The notes under the pieces were generated by a model. That model made no database searches, was not told where the DNA came from, and saw only the letters and a list, made by a program, of their open reading frames with translations. Below are positions 8,768-17,859 of a DNA stretch of 30,297 bases, in pieces (position 1 is the first letter of the stretch; every line of letters starts with the position of its first letter). The DNA lies in the NCBI GenBank assembly GCA_016296065.1, contig JAEDKA010000048.1, forward strand, positions 1 to 30,297, written 5' to 3'. Source of the DNA: Kiritimatiellia bacterium. Lineage in GTDB: Bacteria; Verrucomicrobiota; Kiritimatiellia; RFP12; UBA1067. Both the position numbers and the translations under genes were made by a program.

Positions 8768-10177
8768 TCACTTGCAGACTTTGCGCACATCGGTCTGACT
8801 GTAGTTGCCGGGATCGCCGTAGTGGTCTCCTCCCTGGACGAACTCGACCGACTTCTTGCCCTTCATCGCATTGAAGAGCACGGCGTGTCCGCACGGCGGC
8901 GCGATGTAGTCGCCGAGAGCGGACCGCGCGACCGTCTTCGTCATTTCCTTAGGGAAGCGCTTCGCCATGTTCACGGGATCGTAGTAGCCGAGCGTCGGAT
9001 GCCATTTCGGACGCCACCCGCCCATCCGGCCGACTTCCCGTCCGCCGAGATCGCAGCACCACGGCACCTCGAGCCGCACCTCGCTGACTCCCTTCACAAG
9101 CGCCGCCGCCCAGCTCGCCTGGAGTCCGCCCTGGCTGCCGCCCTGGACGATCAGGTCCCTGCCGTTCCACGCAGGAAGCGTCTTCACGTATTCGCGCATG
9201 AACGTCGTAGCGGAAGCGACACGCATCGCCATGCCGAAGAAATACGCCTTCTCGAAGACCGCGTTGTCCTCGTCGTTGAACGCATAGCCTCCGCGCGCGT
9301 TGATGACGTCTCGCTGGAACGCCTCCCATGCAACGTCGTCAAGGTTCAGCGGATAGATCCCGTGCGCGTTGACGTGCAGCTCGATCGTGTCGTCGCTGCA
9401 TGTCCATGGGATGGACGGACGGTATATGCCGTATCCATCGAATGAAACCTTCGCCTTCAGCGAGCCGGGCTTCGCGTTCCTCGGCATGGTTAGGTAGCCT
9501 GTCGCGTAGCAGTCGGTCCAGTTCGGCCCATAGCTCGGCACCGCGACGGCGACGCGAACGGCGTTCGGATTTCCTCCCGCCTCGCTCTGCGGCAGCTCGC
9601 GCGCGAAGGATGCGACGTTTCCGGCGTTCACGGGCTTGTCTGCGAAGAGCCGCTTTATCGCCGATTTCCAGACAACGTTGAAGTCCGAGGGTTCCGCCAC
9701 GCCCTGCGAGATGTTCTTGAGTCCAGCCCCGGCTCCGCCCGTGAAGTATATCTCCTCGTTGCCGAGGCAGCTCTTCCCGATTGACTTCGTGCGCTTTACC
9801 TTGTCGCCGTTCGAATCGACCACCCAGGCCTCCATGCGCACGAAGCCCGGCTTCGCGATGCTGGTGGCGACGGTCATGGGCCTGCGCGAAAGAGGGACAA
9901 GCCCCTCTTCCGTCTTTCCGTCGTCGCCCTGGCGCTTCCACTTGAGCTTAAGTCCGTCGATCGGTTCGGCGGCATCCAGGGCGAGCAGCGAAAACACAAA
10001 CTTCATCTTCTCGCCAACCCTGTACGAGCACGGCGCGATGTTCGTTTCGCATTTCAGCACGACATCGTCCATGCCGCCCAACGCCGGCATCCAGCACATT
10101 CCGGCGACTGCCGCAAATGCAGCCGCACGCGCGATCTTGTTTCCCGCAAACAATGCGGATAATGTAATTGCCTTCAT
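8768..10177 (-). CDS. CE7-family acetyl (xylan) esterase, secreted
   Basis: This is a secreted alpha/beta-hydrolase of the AXE1/cephalosporin-C deacetylase family (CE7), which deacetylates xylan and xylo-oligosaccharides. The start at 10177 (MKAITLSALFAG) has AAGGAG upstream; the frame stays open upstream without a better start. A signal peptide runs to about residue 34. An Ig-like N-terminal domain (about 40-145) is followed by the esterase fold. The catalytic triad is S348 (GGSQGG), D423 (SALGDYIAPP) and H452 (GGDHYGDPG). The gene lies 31 nt downstream of the GH29-esterase gene and is probably translated from the same mRNA. The pairing places a backbone deacetylase beside side-chain-removing enzymes. 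The family is confident; the substrate is inferred from the xylanolytic context. Confidence 0.87.
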   Translation of the reverse strand: MKAITLSALFAGNKIARAAAFAAVAGMCWMPALGGMDDVVLKCETNIAPCSYRVGEKMKFVFSLLALDAAEPIDGLKLKWKRQGDDGKTEEGLVPLSRRPMTVATSIAKPGFVRMEAWVVDSNGDKVKRTKSIGKSCLGNEEIYFTGGAGAGLKNISQGVAEPSDFNVVWKSAIKRLFADKPVNAGNVASFARELPQSEAGGNPNAVRVAVAVPSYGPNWTDCYATGYLTMPRNAKPGSLKAKVSFDGYGIYRPSIPWTCSDDTIELHVNAHGIYPLNLDDVAWEAFQRDVINARGGYAFNDEDNAVFEKAYFFGMAMRVASATTFMREYVKTLPAWNGRDLIVQGGSQGGLQASWAAALVKGVSEVRLEVPWCCDLGGREVGRMGGWRPKWHPTLGYYDPVNMAKRFPKEMTKTVARSALGDYIAPPCGHAVLFNAMKGKKSVEFVQGGDHYGDPGNYSQTDVRKVCK

Positions 10178-10208
10178 TGGAAAGCTCCTTTTGAGTTCAT
10201 GGCGCCCA

Positions 10209-12752
10209 TTATCTCGTAAGCGCCGTTTCGGCATCTTTCAAAACGCAAGCACCGTGACTGAATACGGGAAGCTGTTCCGCCTTGATTTCGACAACATTCT
10301 CCGCGAGGGCGTTGCGCTCTATCGTCCAACCCGGACGCTTGGCAAGTCCGCAGTCCTTGCCGACAAACATCTTCGCCGCCCCCGCGTCGCCCTTTAGCTG
10401 CCAGTCTAGCCAGGTCCTCGCCACGACCGCGAACTCTCCGCCATGGGGCTGCCCGTACGTTCCGCCGTGTCCGACGGGAAGGTTCGCCGCTATCGCCGGC
10501 ACATGGTTTATGCGGTGGAAATCGTCCATGCCGTTGCCGTACGCGATGTCAGGCTCTCCGCCGAGAATGTAGATGACCGGCGAGTGCAGCTCCTTGAGCT
10601 TCTCCTTGCGCGGCATAGGCATGTTCGGCATCGCCTTCGACGGATCGCTGAAAAGTCCGCTGTTGCATATCATAACAGCAGTTACGCGCGGGTCGGCGCA
10701 GTTGTGGAGTGCCTGGAGCCCGCCGCACGACATTCCGGCGATGCAGATTTTCTTCACATCGATTCTCCCGCAGTATTCGTCGCCCGCCGCGCCGTCTTGC
10801 GCGGCGAACGCCCAGTCGATGGACTCGATCTGCTGCTCCGGGCGCGACATCGGCCCGCGGTACGGCTCGTCCGTCTCGGGGAAGATTCCCGTCGCGAGAA
10901 CGAGGTATCCGTGCGAGGCGATCTCGTTCAGGAATTTCGCGTGCTCGATCGGAGAATTCGCGCACGCCCCGTTGCCCCAGACGAGAACAGGCAGAGGCTT
11001 GTCGGGATTGAACGGCGACATGTCCGCCGGACGGAACACCGTGTGCTCCGCGAAGCCGGACACCTCCGTCATGACCGCCTTGTACGGACCCGTCCCGCCG
11101 TCTTCGAGAACGCGCGAGCGCGGCGCCGCGGCAGATTCGCCGCGGAGCTTCGCGCAGAGTTCACGAATGGCGGCCTGCGCGCATTCCTCGTCAAACGCGC
11201 TGATTCTGAAGCCTTCGCCGTCCGCGTCGATGCGGTAGCGGCCCTTGCCGACGTTCGGGTCTAGGTCTATCTTTACCTGCCTTCCGTCGATCGTGCGGTC
11301 CTTTGAGAAAGAGCGCTTCTCGAAGTCCTTGAACCATGCGTTGCGCTTCAGTCCGCAGCGCATGACGGAAAAGTCCTTTAGCAACGGCGTCATTTCGCAG
11401 TGGACGATCCTGAGTCGCACCTTCGTCGCCTTCACCGTCTCCTCGCGCCTGAGGAGACGGCGGATGCCGACGGCCTGCCCCTTCGCGAACGGCTTCCACT
11501 CTCCGTCGAAATAGTCCACCGCGAAATCGTCGATGCGCTGTCCGTAGCGGCAGTCCTCCATGAGACGCACCACGTTGAACTCGACCTCGCGCGCAAACAC
11601 AAGCTCCACTCCGTCGTCCGTGCGCCTCGCCTCCGCATCCTTCGCGAAGTCGTTCGACAGCATCTTCTCCAGCTCGTCGCCGAAGGTCTTGAGCTTCTTC
11701 ACGTCGTCGGGGTGGATGCGGCCCTTCCTGTCGGGCTGAAGTCCGAGGTTCATCATTCCGCCGTTTCCGGTCGACGAGAAGTAGATGTCCATCAAATGCT
11801 CCGGATCCTTTGCGCGTCCGTCCTCGCCTGGATGGTAGAACCAGCCTGGGCGCAGCGACACGTCGAACTCGGCGGGCATCCAGGTCTTTCCGTTGCGCGT
11901 GCCGAGGAACGCGTCGCGCACATTCTGGCAGTCGCCCGGCATCGCCACCTTGCCGGGCTGGAAGCTCTTCGGATCGTACGCCGCCCAGCATTCGGGTCCG
12001 CCGAAGCCCATCTCGTTTCCGCCCCAGCGGACATCGGGTCCGACGTCGCTCTCGATGCAGGCCGTCGGGTGTATCTCATGCACCATCTTCCATGTCGTCG
12101 GCCAGTCGTAGTATGTGGTGCGGTCAATCCAGCGGTGCTCCTTCGCGCCGCCGTACCATCCGTCGCCTCCGTTCGCCCCGTCGAACCACATCTCGAACAT
12201 CTCGCCGTATCCGGTGAGCAGCTCCTTCACCTGCTCTCGGAACATACTGATGTATTCAGGCTTCCCGTATAGGGCGGTGTTGCGGTCCCACGGCGAGCAG
12301 TACACTGCGGTTCTCAGGCCCTGTCGCCTCGCAGCGTCAATCGCGTCGCGCACCATGTCGCCCTTGCCGCCCTTGTAAGGCGACTTCGTGATGTTGTACT
12401 CGGTCGTCTTCGTGGGCCACAGGCAGAATCCGTCGTGATGCTTCGCGACGAAGATGATGCCGTCTATTCCGGCGTCCTTCGCCTGGCGCATCATGAGATC
12501 GAAGTCGACGTCTCCCGGATCGAACTTCGCGGGGTCCTCTCCGCCGAAGCCCCATTCCTGGTCCGTGAACGTGTTGATGCCGAAGTGGATGATGGATATT
12601 ATGTCCATCTCGTCCCGCGAGAGCTGGCTTGCGCTCGGAACCGCGCCATATGGACGCTCCTCCGGCGTAGGAGAGAAGAGGCCGGATATATCCCGCGCCT
12701 CCAGGGCCATCGCGCAGGCCGTCGCCGCGCACAACATTGTCGTCTTTGTCAT
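10209..12752 (-). CDS. GH29 alpha-L-fucosidase fused to C-terminal alpha/beta-hydrolase (esterase)
   Basis: This is an 847-residue secreted two-enzyme protein. The start is the ATG at 12752, with AGGAAGGAAG just upstream; a GTG two codons earlier is possible. A signal peptide is followed by a GH29 barrel (about 25-365). GH29 motifs are IHFGINTFTDQEWG, FVAKHHDGFCLWPT and FEMWFDGANGG, whose Asp (D191) is the expected nucleophile. Residues about 370-470 form the usual GH29 beta-sandwich. Residues about 475-540 (KGRYRIDADGEGFRISAFDE) resemble the small alpha/beta domain that precedes some GH20/GH67 barrels. Residues about 560-820 are an alpha/beta-hydrolase with PVLVWGNGACANSP, nucleophile elbow GMSCGG (S675), GGEPDIAYGN and a His-rich GHGGTYGQPHGGE. 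The esterase substrate is unknown; acetyl or feruloyl is plausible. The gene is first in a unit with CE7. Confidence 0.83.
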   Translation of the reverse strand: MTKTTMLCAATACAMALEARDISGLFSPTPEERPYGAVPSASQLSRDEMDIISIIHFGINTFTDQEWGFGGEDPAKFDPGDVDFDLMMRQAKDAGIDGIIFVAKHHDGFCLWPTKTTEYNITKSPYKGGKGDMVRDAIDAARRQGLRTAVYCSPWDRNTALYGKPEYISMFREQVKELLTGYGEMFEMWFDGANGGDGWYGGAKEHRWIDRTTYYDWPTTWKMVHEIHPTACIESDVGPDVRWGGNEMGFGGPECWAAYDPKSFQPGKVAMPGDCQNVRDAFLGTRNGKTWMPAEFDVSLRPGWFYHPGEDGRAKDPEHLMDIYFSSTGNGGMMNLGLQPDRKGRIHPDDVKKLKTFGDELEKMLSNDFAKDAEARRTDDGVELVFAREVEFNVVRLMEDCRYGQRIDDFAVDYFDGEWKPFAKGQAVGIRRLLRREETVKATKVRLRIVHCEMTPLLKDFSVMRCGLKRNAWFKDFEKRSFSKDRTIDGRQVKIDLDPNVGKGRYRIDADGEGFRISAFDEECAQAAIRELCAKLRGESAAAPRSRVLEDGGTGPYKAVMTEVSGFAEHTVFRPADMSPFNPDKPLPVLVWGNGACANSPIEHAKFLNEIASHGYLVLATGIFPETDEPYRGPMSRPEQQIESIDWAFAAQDGAAGDEYCGRIDVKKICIAGMSCGGLQALHNCADPRVTAVMICNSGLFSDPSKAMPNMPMPRKEKLKELHSPVIYILGGEPDIAYGNGMDDFHRINHVPAIAANLPVGHGGTYGQPHGGEFAVVARTWLDWQLKGDAGAAKMFVGKDCGLAKRPGWTIERNALAENVVEIKAEQLPVFSHGACVLKDAETALTR

Positions 12753-12799
12753 GGACACTTCCTTCCTGATTGAAAACTACAACTTGATCCAACGCCTCC

Positions 12800-12845
12800 A
12801 TTATCTCATAATCGTTCTCACGCGACAATAACTCCAAAGAGCTAT
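12800..12845 (-). promoter_or_regulatory. Promoter P3 with degenerate dyad operator (GH29-esterase, CE7)
   Basis: The -35 TTGTCG (12823-12828) and -10 GATAAT (12800-12805) are 17 bp apart. Upstream is ATAGCTCTTTGGAGTTAT (12828-12845), which matches the P1/P2 dyad at 12 of 18 positions, including the outer AT and the inner C and GT bases. It sits exactly 22 bp from the -10 and overlaps the -35 by one base, as at P2. Confidence 0.6.
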
Positions 12846-12979
12846 TCGCCGGAAGGAACTTTTGGGGACAGCCCCCGCGAAACCTACCAGCAACTGCTCG
12901 AAGGCGATGACGGGATCAAGCGGAGAGAACCGGCCGCCACGCAGACGGCGGAGCCAAGTGAGCCATGCTGCAAAGGCGA

Positions 12980-15238
12980 TCAGAACCGGACGGACACTTC
13001 GGCGCCTGCGTAATCGGCGCTCATCGCGGTGCCGTCGGGGAGAACGGCCCTGAAGCGGCGCGTCTCCGGCATTCCGGGATACGCGCCCCGGCGCGCGCCG
13101 ATCGTCAGCGTCTTCTTCGCGTCGTCCCATTTTAGCGGAATCTCGCTGAACTCGCCCTTCTCGTACTGATAGCCGTCGCCCGCATCATCGTACAGCGTGA
13201 ACGATCCGTCCGCGCCGGGGAACACCCTGATCTCGACAACCGGATTCTTCACCTCGTCGACATACTGCATGACAGGACCCATCGGGACGATCGCGCCCGC
13301 CTTCGCGTAGAGCGGAATCGTGTCAAGCGAGACGTCCTCGGCAATCCACCTTCCGCCCTCGAAGACGCGTCCGTCGAAGAACGACGTCCATTTCGTTCCT
13401 GCCGGAAGATACACGCGCCTCTGGCCAGCGCGGTAGCGCACGACAGGCGCGACCATCAGCTCGGTTCCGAAGAGGAACTGGTCCGAAACCTCCCACGTTC
13501 CGGGATCTGCGCGGTACTCTGCGAAGAGCGGGCGCATCATCGTCCCGCCGTCCTTCGTCACCCAACGCGCAGTGGAGTAGAGGTACGGCATGAAGCGGTA
13601 GCGGAGCTTCACTGCCTCAACCATCGCGTCGTACGCCGGCGTGCCCTTCTCGCCGAACTGCCATATCTCGCGCGGCGCGCCCGTGCCGTGGCTACGAAAG
13701 ATCGGATTGAACAGCGCATACTGCATCCAGCGGACGTTCAGCTCGATGAACTCGGGGCACTTGAGTATGCCGCCCGGGTATCCGCTGAAGTGCCACGGAT
13801 GGAATCCGCCGATGTCTGTGTTGAAATTCGGATTGCCCGTGAGGCCGAAGCCGAGTCCCGCAGGAATCTGCTTCCTGAGCACCTCCCACTTCGAATCGAC
13901 GTCACCCGACCACGTGTTCGCGCCGGTGCGCTGGAGCCCTGTGAAGCAGCTGCGCGTCATTATCGACACGCGACGGCGTCCGTCCGGTTCGTCCGCGCGC
14001 TGGTGGTCGTATATTCCGCCGACGGTCATCAGCGGGAAGAGGTTGCACACGCGGCGGTAGCTGCCGAGGAAAGTCGGTGCATCGAAGCTCTCCTTCGTGT
14101 GCGGCCAATGATCCGGCTCGGTGGAGTCCATCCACCACGCGTCGATTCCACAGTCAACGAGACGGCGCACGTACTTCCAGTAGAGGTCGCGTGCGGCGGG
14201 GTTGAACGCGTCGTAGACAATCACGCCCTCGTCGCGCGGCCATGTCACGAAGTCCTTGAAGTACCAGCCGCGGTCCCTGAAGTCCTTGTTGGGCTTCGCA
14301 TTCGGACCGAAATCAGGCCAGAACGAGATCATGAGCTTCGCATTGCGGTCGTGGACGGCCTTCACGCCCGCCTCGGGATTGTCCTTGAATCCGTCGGCGA
14401 TGAAATCAAGCGCATTCCAGTTCTCGTTCCCTCCCCAGTACTGCCAGTCCTGCACGATGCAGTCCATCGGGATGCCGCGCTTCCTATGCTCATCGACAAT
14501 CTCCGCGAGCTGCGCCCAGCTCGTGTAGCGCTCGCGGCTCACATAGTAGCCGAGCGACCACTTCGGCAGCATCGGCACCTCGCCGGAGAGCCAGCGTATC
14601 TGACGCACCACGCCGTCCGAAGTGCCTCCGTACATGAAGTAGTAGTCGCTCGCGTCGCCTACCTCGCTCGTGTAGGACATGACTCCGTTCAGCTCCTTGT
14701 ATTCCGCGATGGACGCGCTGTCGATGAAGACTCCCCATCCTTTGATGGACTGGAGAACTGGCGAATAGTCCTCGATGTTGTCCTGCAGCACCTTCTTCGT
14801 GATGCCGCGGCGGGAGATGGAATCCTCCTGCACGATGCCGAGTCCGTACACCGGCTCGTCGCCGTCCAGAAGCCACGCCTGGCGCACCGAGAAGCTGTTC
14901 TCGTCCGGATCGCCCTTCGCCCGGGGCGTGAAGGTCGTGCCCTCCTCTGCGAGAAGCGGAGTGCCGTCCGCCGCGGCAAATGCGACGCGCCCTTCCGCAT
15001 CGACCGTGACGCGGAGCTTCGCCGAGGAGTACGTCGCCGCGCCGTCCTTTTCGGACTTCGCAACGGCCACCTTCTCAGGCTTTGCGGTGACGACATAGCT
15101 CTTCTCCGGCGACTTGCCGCATTCCGGAATCTTGAGAATCCTGACGACGTCGTCGCGCCAGAATTCGACCTTCACGTCCGTCGCGGCGCCTGCCGAGACG
15201 ACTGCCGCGATTGCCGCGGCCAACATCAGAGTTTTCAT
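12980..15238 (-). CDS. GH31 glycosidase, probably alpha-xylosidase, secreted
   Basis: This is a retaining alpha-glycosidase of GH31. The start is the ATG at 15238 (MKTLMLAAAIAAVVSAGAA), with AGGAG upstream and a typical signal peptide; the longer frame from 15298 would place 20 non-signal residues in front. The N-terminal beta-sandwich (about 20-225) is followed by the (beta/alpha)8 barrel (about 230-560). The nucleophile is D371 in DAWWMDSTEPD and the acid/base is D446 in WSGDVDSKW. Other GH31 motifs are IVQDWQYWG, SFWPDFGPN and DIGGFHP. Two C-terminal beta-domains end with a DUF5110-like stretch (VEIRVFPGADGSFTLYDDAG). The WWMDSTEPD type and the neighbouring GH29 suggest an alpha-xylosidase acting on xyloglucan oligosaccharides, but alpha-glucosidase cannot be excluded. 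It has its own promoter (P4). Confidence 0.85.
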   Translation of the reverse strand: MKTLMLAAAIAAVVSAGAATDVKVEFWRDDVVRILKIPECGKSPEKSYVVTAKPEKVAVAKSEKDGAATYSSAKLRVTVDAEGRVAFAAADGTPLLAEEGTTFTPRAKGDPDENSFSVRQAWLLDGDEPVYGLGIVQEDSISRRGITKKVLQDNIEDYSPVLQSIKGWGVFIDSASIAEYKELNGVMSYTSEVGDASDYYFMYGGTSDGVVRQIRWLSGEVPMLPKWSLGYYVSRERYTSWAQLAEIVDEHRKRGIPMDCIVQDWQYWGGNENWNALDFIADGFKDNPEAGVKAVHDRNAKLMISFWPDFGPNAKPNKDFRDRGWYFKDFVTWPRDEGVIVYDAFNPAARDLYWKYVRRLVDCGIDAWWMDSTEPDHWPHTKESFDAPTFLGSYRRVCNLFPLMTVGGIYDHQRADEPDGRRRVSIMTRSCFTGLQRTGANTWSGDVDSKWEVLRKQIPAGLGFGLTGNPNFNTDIGGFHPWHFSGYPGGILKCPEFIELNVRWMQYALFNPIFRSHGTGAPREIWQFGEKGTPAYDAMVEAVKLRYRFMPYLYSTARWVTKDGGTMMRPLFAEYRADPGTWEVSDQFLFGTELMVAPVVRYRAGQRRVYLPAGTKWTSFFDGRVFEGGRWIAEDVSLDTIPLYAKAGAIVPMGPVMQYVDEVKNPVVEIRVFPGADGSFTLYDDAGDGYQYEKGEFSEIPLKWDDAKKTLTIGARRGAYPGMPETRRFRAVLPDGTAMSADYAGAEVSVRF

Positions 15239-15307
15239 GACATGCTCCTGCTTTCTTTTGCCACACGCGAGCCGCGCAACGTGCGCTATTCCTCGCAACG
15301 CAACCCT

Positions 15308-15354
15308 AGTATATCAAAGACGTTTGCCAAAGCGATATCACACAAAGGTGTGAG
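15308..15354 (-). promoter_or_regulatory. Promoter P4 with palindromic operator (GH31)
   Basis: The -10 is TATACT (15308-15313). No -35 is seen at 17 bp (ATCGCT). Upstream is the perfect palindrome TCACACCTTTGTGTGA (15338-15353), 24 bp from the -10. The same sequence with one change stands at the same distance upstream of the gene at 21450. The palindrome reaches to within 3 nt of the GH51 stop codon. The predicted leader is about 60 nt. Confidence 0.65.
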
Positions 15355-15355
15355 A

Positions 15356-17836
15356 CTATCTTGAGATTCTGAACACGGTGAGCGAGAACGGCTCGACTTC
15401 GGAGGTGAAAGACGTCCCTCCAGCGAACGACGTCGTGGAAAGTTTCGTTGCACAGCGCGTCGGATTGCCGAGATCGTTGACGACCTTCGGATCGCCGGAG
15501 AGAGACTCGATCTTGACCACTCCGGACGGAAGCCTTTCGCCAAAGTCCACGGTGACCCTGCGGCGTCCATCCGCGTCAAGGTTGACGCATTTGACGATGT
15601 ATTCGTTCGTCGACTCGTCCATTCCGCAGACGTGGTAGAACGTCCTCAGCGGCTTGCTCGCGACCTCGACGTCATTCCACAGCGCCTTGCCGTCGATCTT
15701 CGCGGACACCTTCCCTCCGCGCACCGAGACCGCGACGTCGTACCAACGCCCCTCCTCGACAGTGAACGGACAAGATGCCGATTCCGGTATTTCGTATCCT
15801 CCGCCCTGGAGAGCTGTGCGCGTATTGCCCCACCCGCCTATGTTCAGCGTGAGGCTGCGTTTTGTCTCGACGCAGAAGCGCAGCGAGAATCCCTCTTTGC
15901 CCGAGACCTTCCTCGCCCTGCAGGTGAAGTCGTAGTCGCGCCATCCAGAATCGCCGAACGTGATCTCGCTGTCCCAGGTCGCCTCGCCGTTCTCCTGACG
16001 CATCGCTCCGTCGACCATACGCCAGCGTGCGCCGGGTCCGCGCGGGCACTTTTCGATCTCCGGAAAGCCCTCGAACAGCGTTCGCCCGTCCGAAGCCGTC
16101 ACCTTGATGTCCTTGAACTCGGCAACGCTCGTCCACATGCTGAAGCCTACGGCGCCCTTCGGCTTCGGAAAGTTTTCAGCGCCTTCCGCCGCCGACGGAC
16201 GGTACTTCGTCGGACGGTTCGCGGAGAACATCTTCTGCACGTAGTAGTTGGGAGTTCCGAACGACCTGAGGTTGTCGAACCAGATCAGGTCGGGCTTCCA
16301 TCCGTTCCACCCCACCTTGTTGAAAAGCGGCGCGTAGCTCGTCATCTCGACGACGTCCGAGTTGCGCTCGAATCCCGTCATCGCGACGGCCTCGCAGAGA
16401 GCGGAATGCAGGTTGTTCGCACGGTCCGGCTCATGCGCCGCGTATTCTCCGGCATAGACATGCGGCTTCCCGGCGCGCGCGTATTTGTCGTAGCGCGACT
16501 CCGTGTCGATCATCCAGTGCGGTTCGATGTAGAAGTGCTCGTCGATGACGTCGGCCGTCCTGTCCGTGAGGGTACTCCACGCGAGCTCGAACTCCCTGCC
16601 GCCCGGCTGCGCGCCGGAGGAGGAGACGATTCGGATTTCGGGATGGCGCTTCCTTACGATTTCTGAGACTGCGAGATAGCGGTCGAGGAACACCTTGTCC
16701 CAGTTTTCGTTTCCGATTCCGACGTACTTGAGGTTGAACGGCGCCGGATGCCCCATGTTGGCCCTGAGCTTCCCCCAGACGTTAGTCTCGGGATCTGCGT
16801 TCGCGAAGTCGATGAGGTCGCAGATGTTGTCCGCAAAGTATTCCATCGACTCCATCGGTGCGAACTTAGGCCCGCGGAACTGGCACGTGAGGCCTGCGAT
16901 GCAGATAGGGAGCGGCTCCGCGCCGATATCCTCGGCAAGGCAGAAGTACTCGTAGTAGCCGAGCCCCATCGACTGCCAGTACCCCCACGTGTTCCAGATC
17001 GTCTCGCGTCGCTCGAGCGCGCCGACGGTGCGCTTCCAGTCGAACCAGTGCTGGAAGTCGTGGCCCTCGGCGATGCATCCGCCCGGGAATCGCAGGACGC
17101 CCGGCTTCATGTCCTTCAGCCACTGCACAAGGTCTTTGCGAAGTCCGTTCTTCCTCCCGTTGAACGTGTCCTGCGGATACAGCGACACCTGCTCGATCTC
17201 GACCGCACCGGGCGCATCGAGGAGAATCGAGAAGGTGCCGTCCGAGACCGTCTCGCGCGGTTCGAACACAAACGCATGTCGCTTCCACTCGGGGAGCTCG
17301 AAGTCGAGGGACTTGTTTGCCGGCGCGACGCTCATGTCGCTATTGGCGACCTTCGCCTCGCAGAGGACGCTTCCGCCGCGTTCGAGGACGCACCTCAAGC
17401 CGCCGCTGTAGCCGTCGAGTCCGCGCGCATAGAACGTGAGGTCGTACTTCTTCCCCGCCTCCACGCTTACGCCGCCGTAGCCGAAGTTCCTCACGCCGCA
17501 TCCATCGCCAGCGCCGAAGCACTCGATGCGCAGGTGGCGCGCCGTCGCGGGATGCACGGGGCGTCCGTCCTGAAGCGATACACGTGCCATCGCGTCCCCG
17601 CGGAAGTCTGTCTGCCAACCCTCGAGATCCTTCGTCTTCCAGTCGAATCCGCGGTTCTCGATCAGCTCTGGATACACCCCGCCGTCCGCCGCATGGTTGA
17701 TGTCCTCGAAGAAGATTCCGTACAGCGTCTTCGGAACGTCGTGTCCCTTCGCGCCTGGATCGACCGCGATCCGTACTCCTCCAAATGCCGTGGCCGCGAT
17801 TACAGCCGCCGCCGATGCCGTTAACGTCGTTTTCAT
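15356..17836 (-). CDS. GH51 alpha-L-arabinofuranosidase with CBM-like insert, secreted
   Basis: This is a secreted 826-residue GH51 alpha-L-arabinofuranosidase. The start is the ATG at 17836 (MKTTLTASAAAVIAATAFGG), with AGGAGG 4 nt upstream; an earlier in-frame ATG at 17860 precedes that ribosome-binding site and is rejected. A short GH51 opening (TLYGIFFEDINHAADGG) is followed by a CBM4/9-like beta-sandwich (about 75-225) and the TIM barrel (about 235-560). The acid/base is E377 (GIGNENWD) and the nucleophile is E464 (VYAGEYAAHEP). After the barrel, a LamG/DUF1080-like sandwich (about 580-740) interrupts the C-terminal beta-domain, as in the plant-like GH51 group. The gene follows the NPCBM surface-protein gene by 23 nt and is surely cotranscribed. 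Confidence 0.88.
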   Translation of the reverse strand: MKTTLTASAAAVIAATAFGGVRIAVDPGAKGHDVPKTLYGIFFEDINHAADGGVYPELIENRGFDWKTKDLEGWQTDFRGDAMARVSLQDGRPVHPATARHLRIECFGAGDGCGVRNFGYGGVSVEAGKKYDLTFYARGLDGYSGGLRCVLERGGSVLCEAKVANSDMSVAPANKSLDFELPEWKRHAFVFEPRETVSDGTFSILLDAPGAVEIEQVSLYPQDTFNGRKNGLRKDLVQWLKDMKPGVLRFPGGCIAEGHDFQHWFDWKRTVGALERRETIWNTWGYWQSMGLGYYEYFCLAEDIGAEPLPICIAGLTCQFRGPKFAPMESMEYFADNICDLIDFANADPETNVWGKLRANMGHPAPFNLKYVGIGNENWDKVFLDRYLAVSEIVRKRHPEIRIVSSSGAQPGGREFELAWSTLTDRTADVIDEHFYIEPHWMIDTESRYDKYARAGKPHVYAGEYAAHEPDRANNLHSALCEAVAMTGFERNSDVVEMTSYAPLFNKVGWNGWKPDLIWFDNLRSFGTPNYYVQKMFSANRPTKYRPSAAEGAENFPKPKGAVGFSMWTSVAEFKDIKVTASDGRTLFEGFPEIEKCPRGPGARWRMVDGAMRQENGEATWDSEITFGDSGWRDYDFTCRARKVSGKEGFSLRFCVETKRSLTLNIGGWGNTRTALQGGGYEIPESASCPFTVEEGRWYDVAVSVRGGKVSAKIDGKALWNDVEVASKPLRTFYHVCGMDESTNEYIVKCVNLDADGRRRVTVDFGERLPSGVVKIESLSGDPKVVNDLGNPTRCATKLSTTSFAGGTSFTSEVEPFSLTVFRISR

Positions 17837-17859
17837 TTTCCTCCTGTTATTGCAGACCA

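Noticed and set aside
12846..12979. Possible insertion-sequence remnant or terminator ahead of P3 (GGGGACAGCCCC)
   Set aside because: A short GGGG/CCCC stem exists and one frame looks faintly protein-like (AWLTWLRRLRGGRFSPLDP), but there is no T-tract, no inverted ends and no recognisable transposase motif.
13688..15364. Long plus-strand open frame of 558 codons antisense to GH31
   Set aside because: It mirrors the GH31 codons in a GC-rich gene, has no domain, no signal peptide and no ribosome-binding site. GH31 motifs on the other strand are unambiguous.
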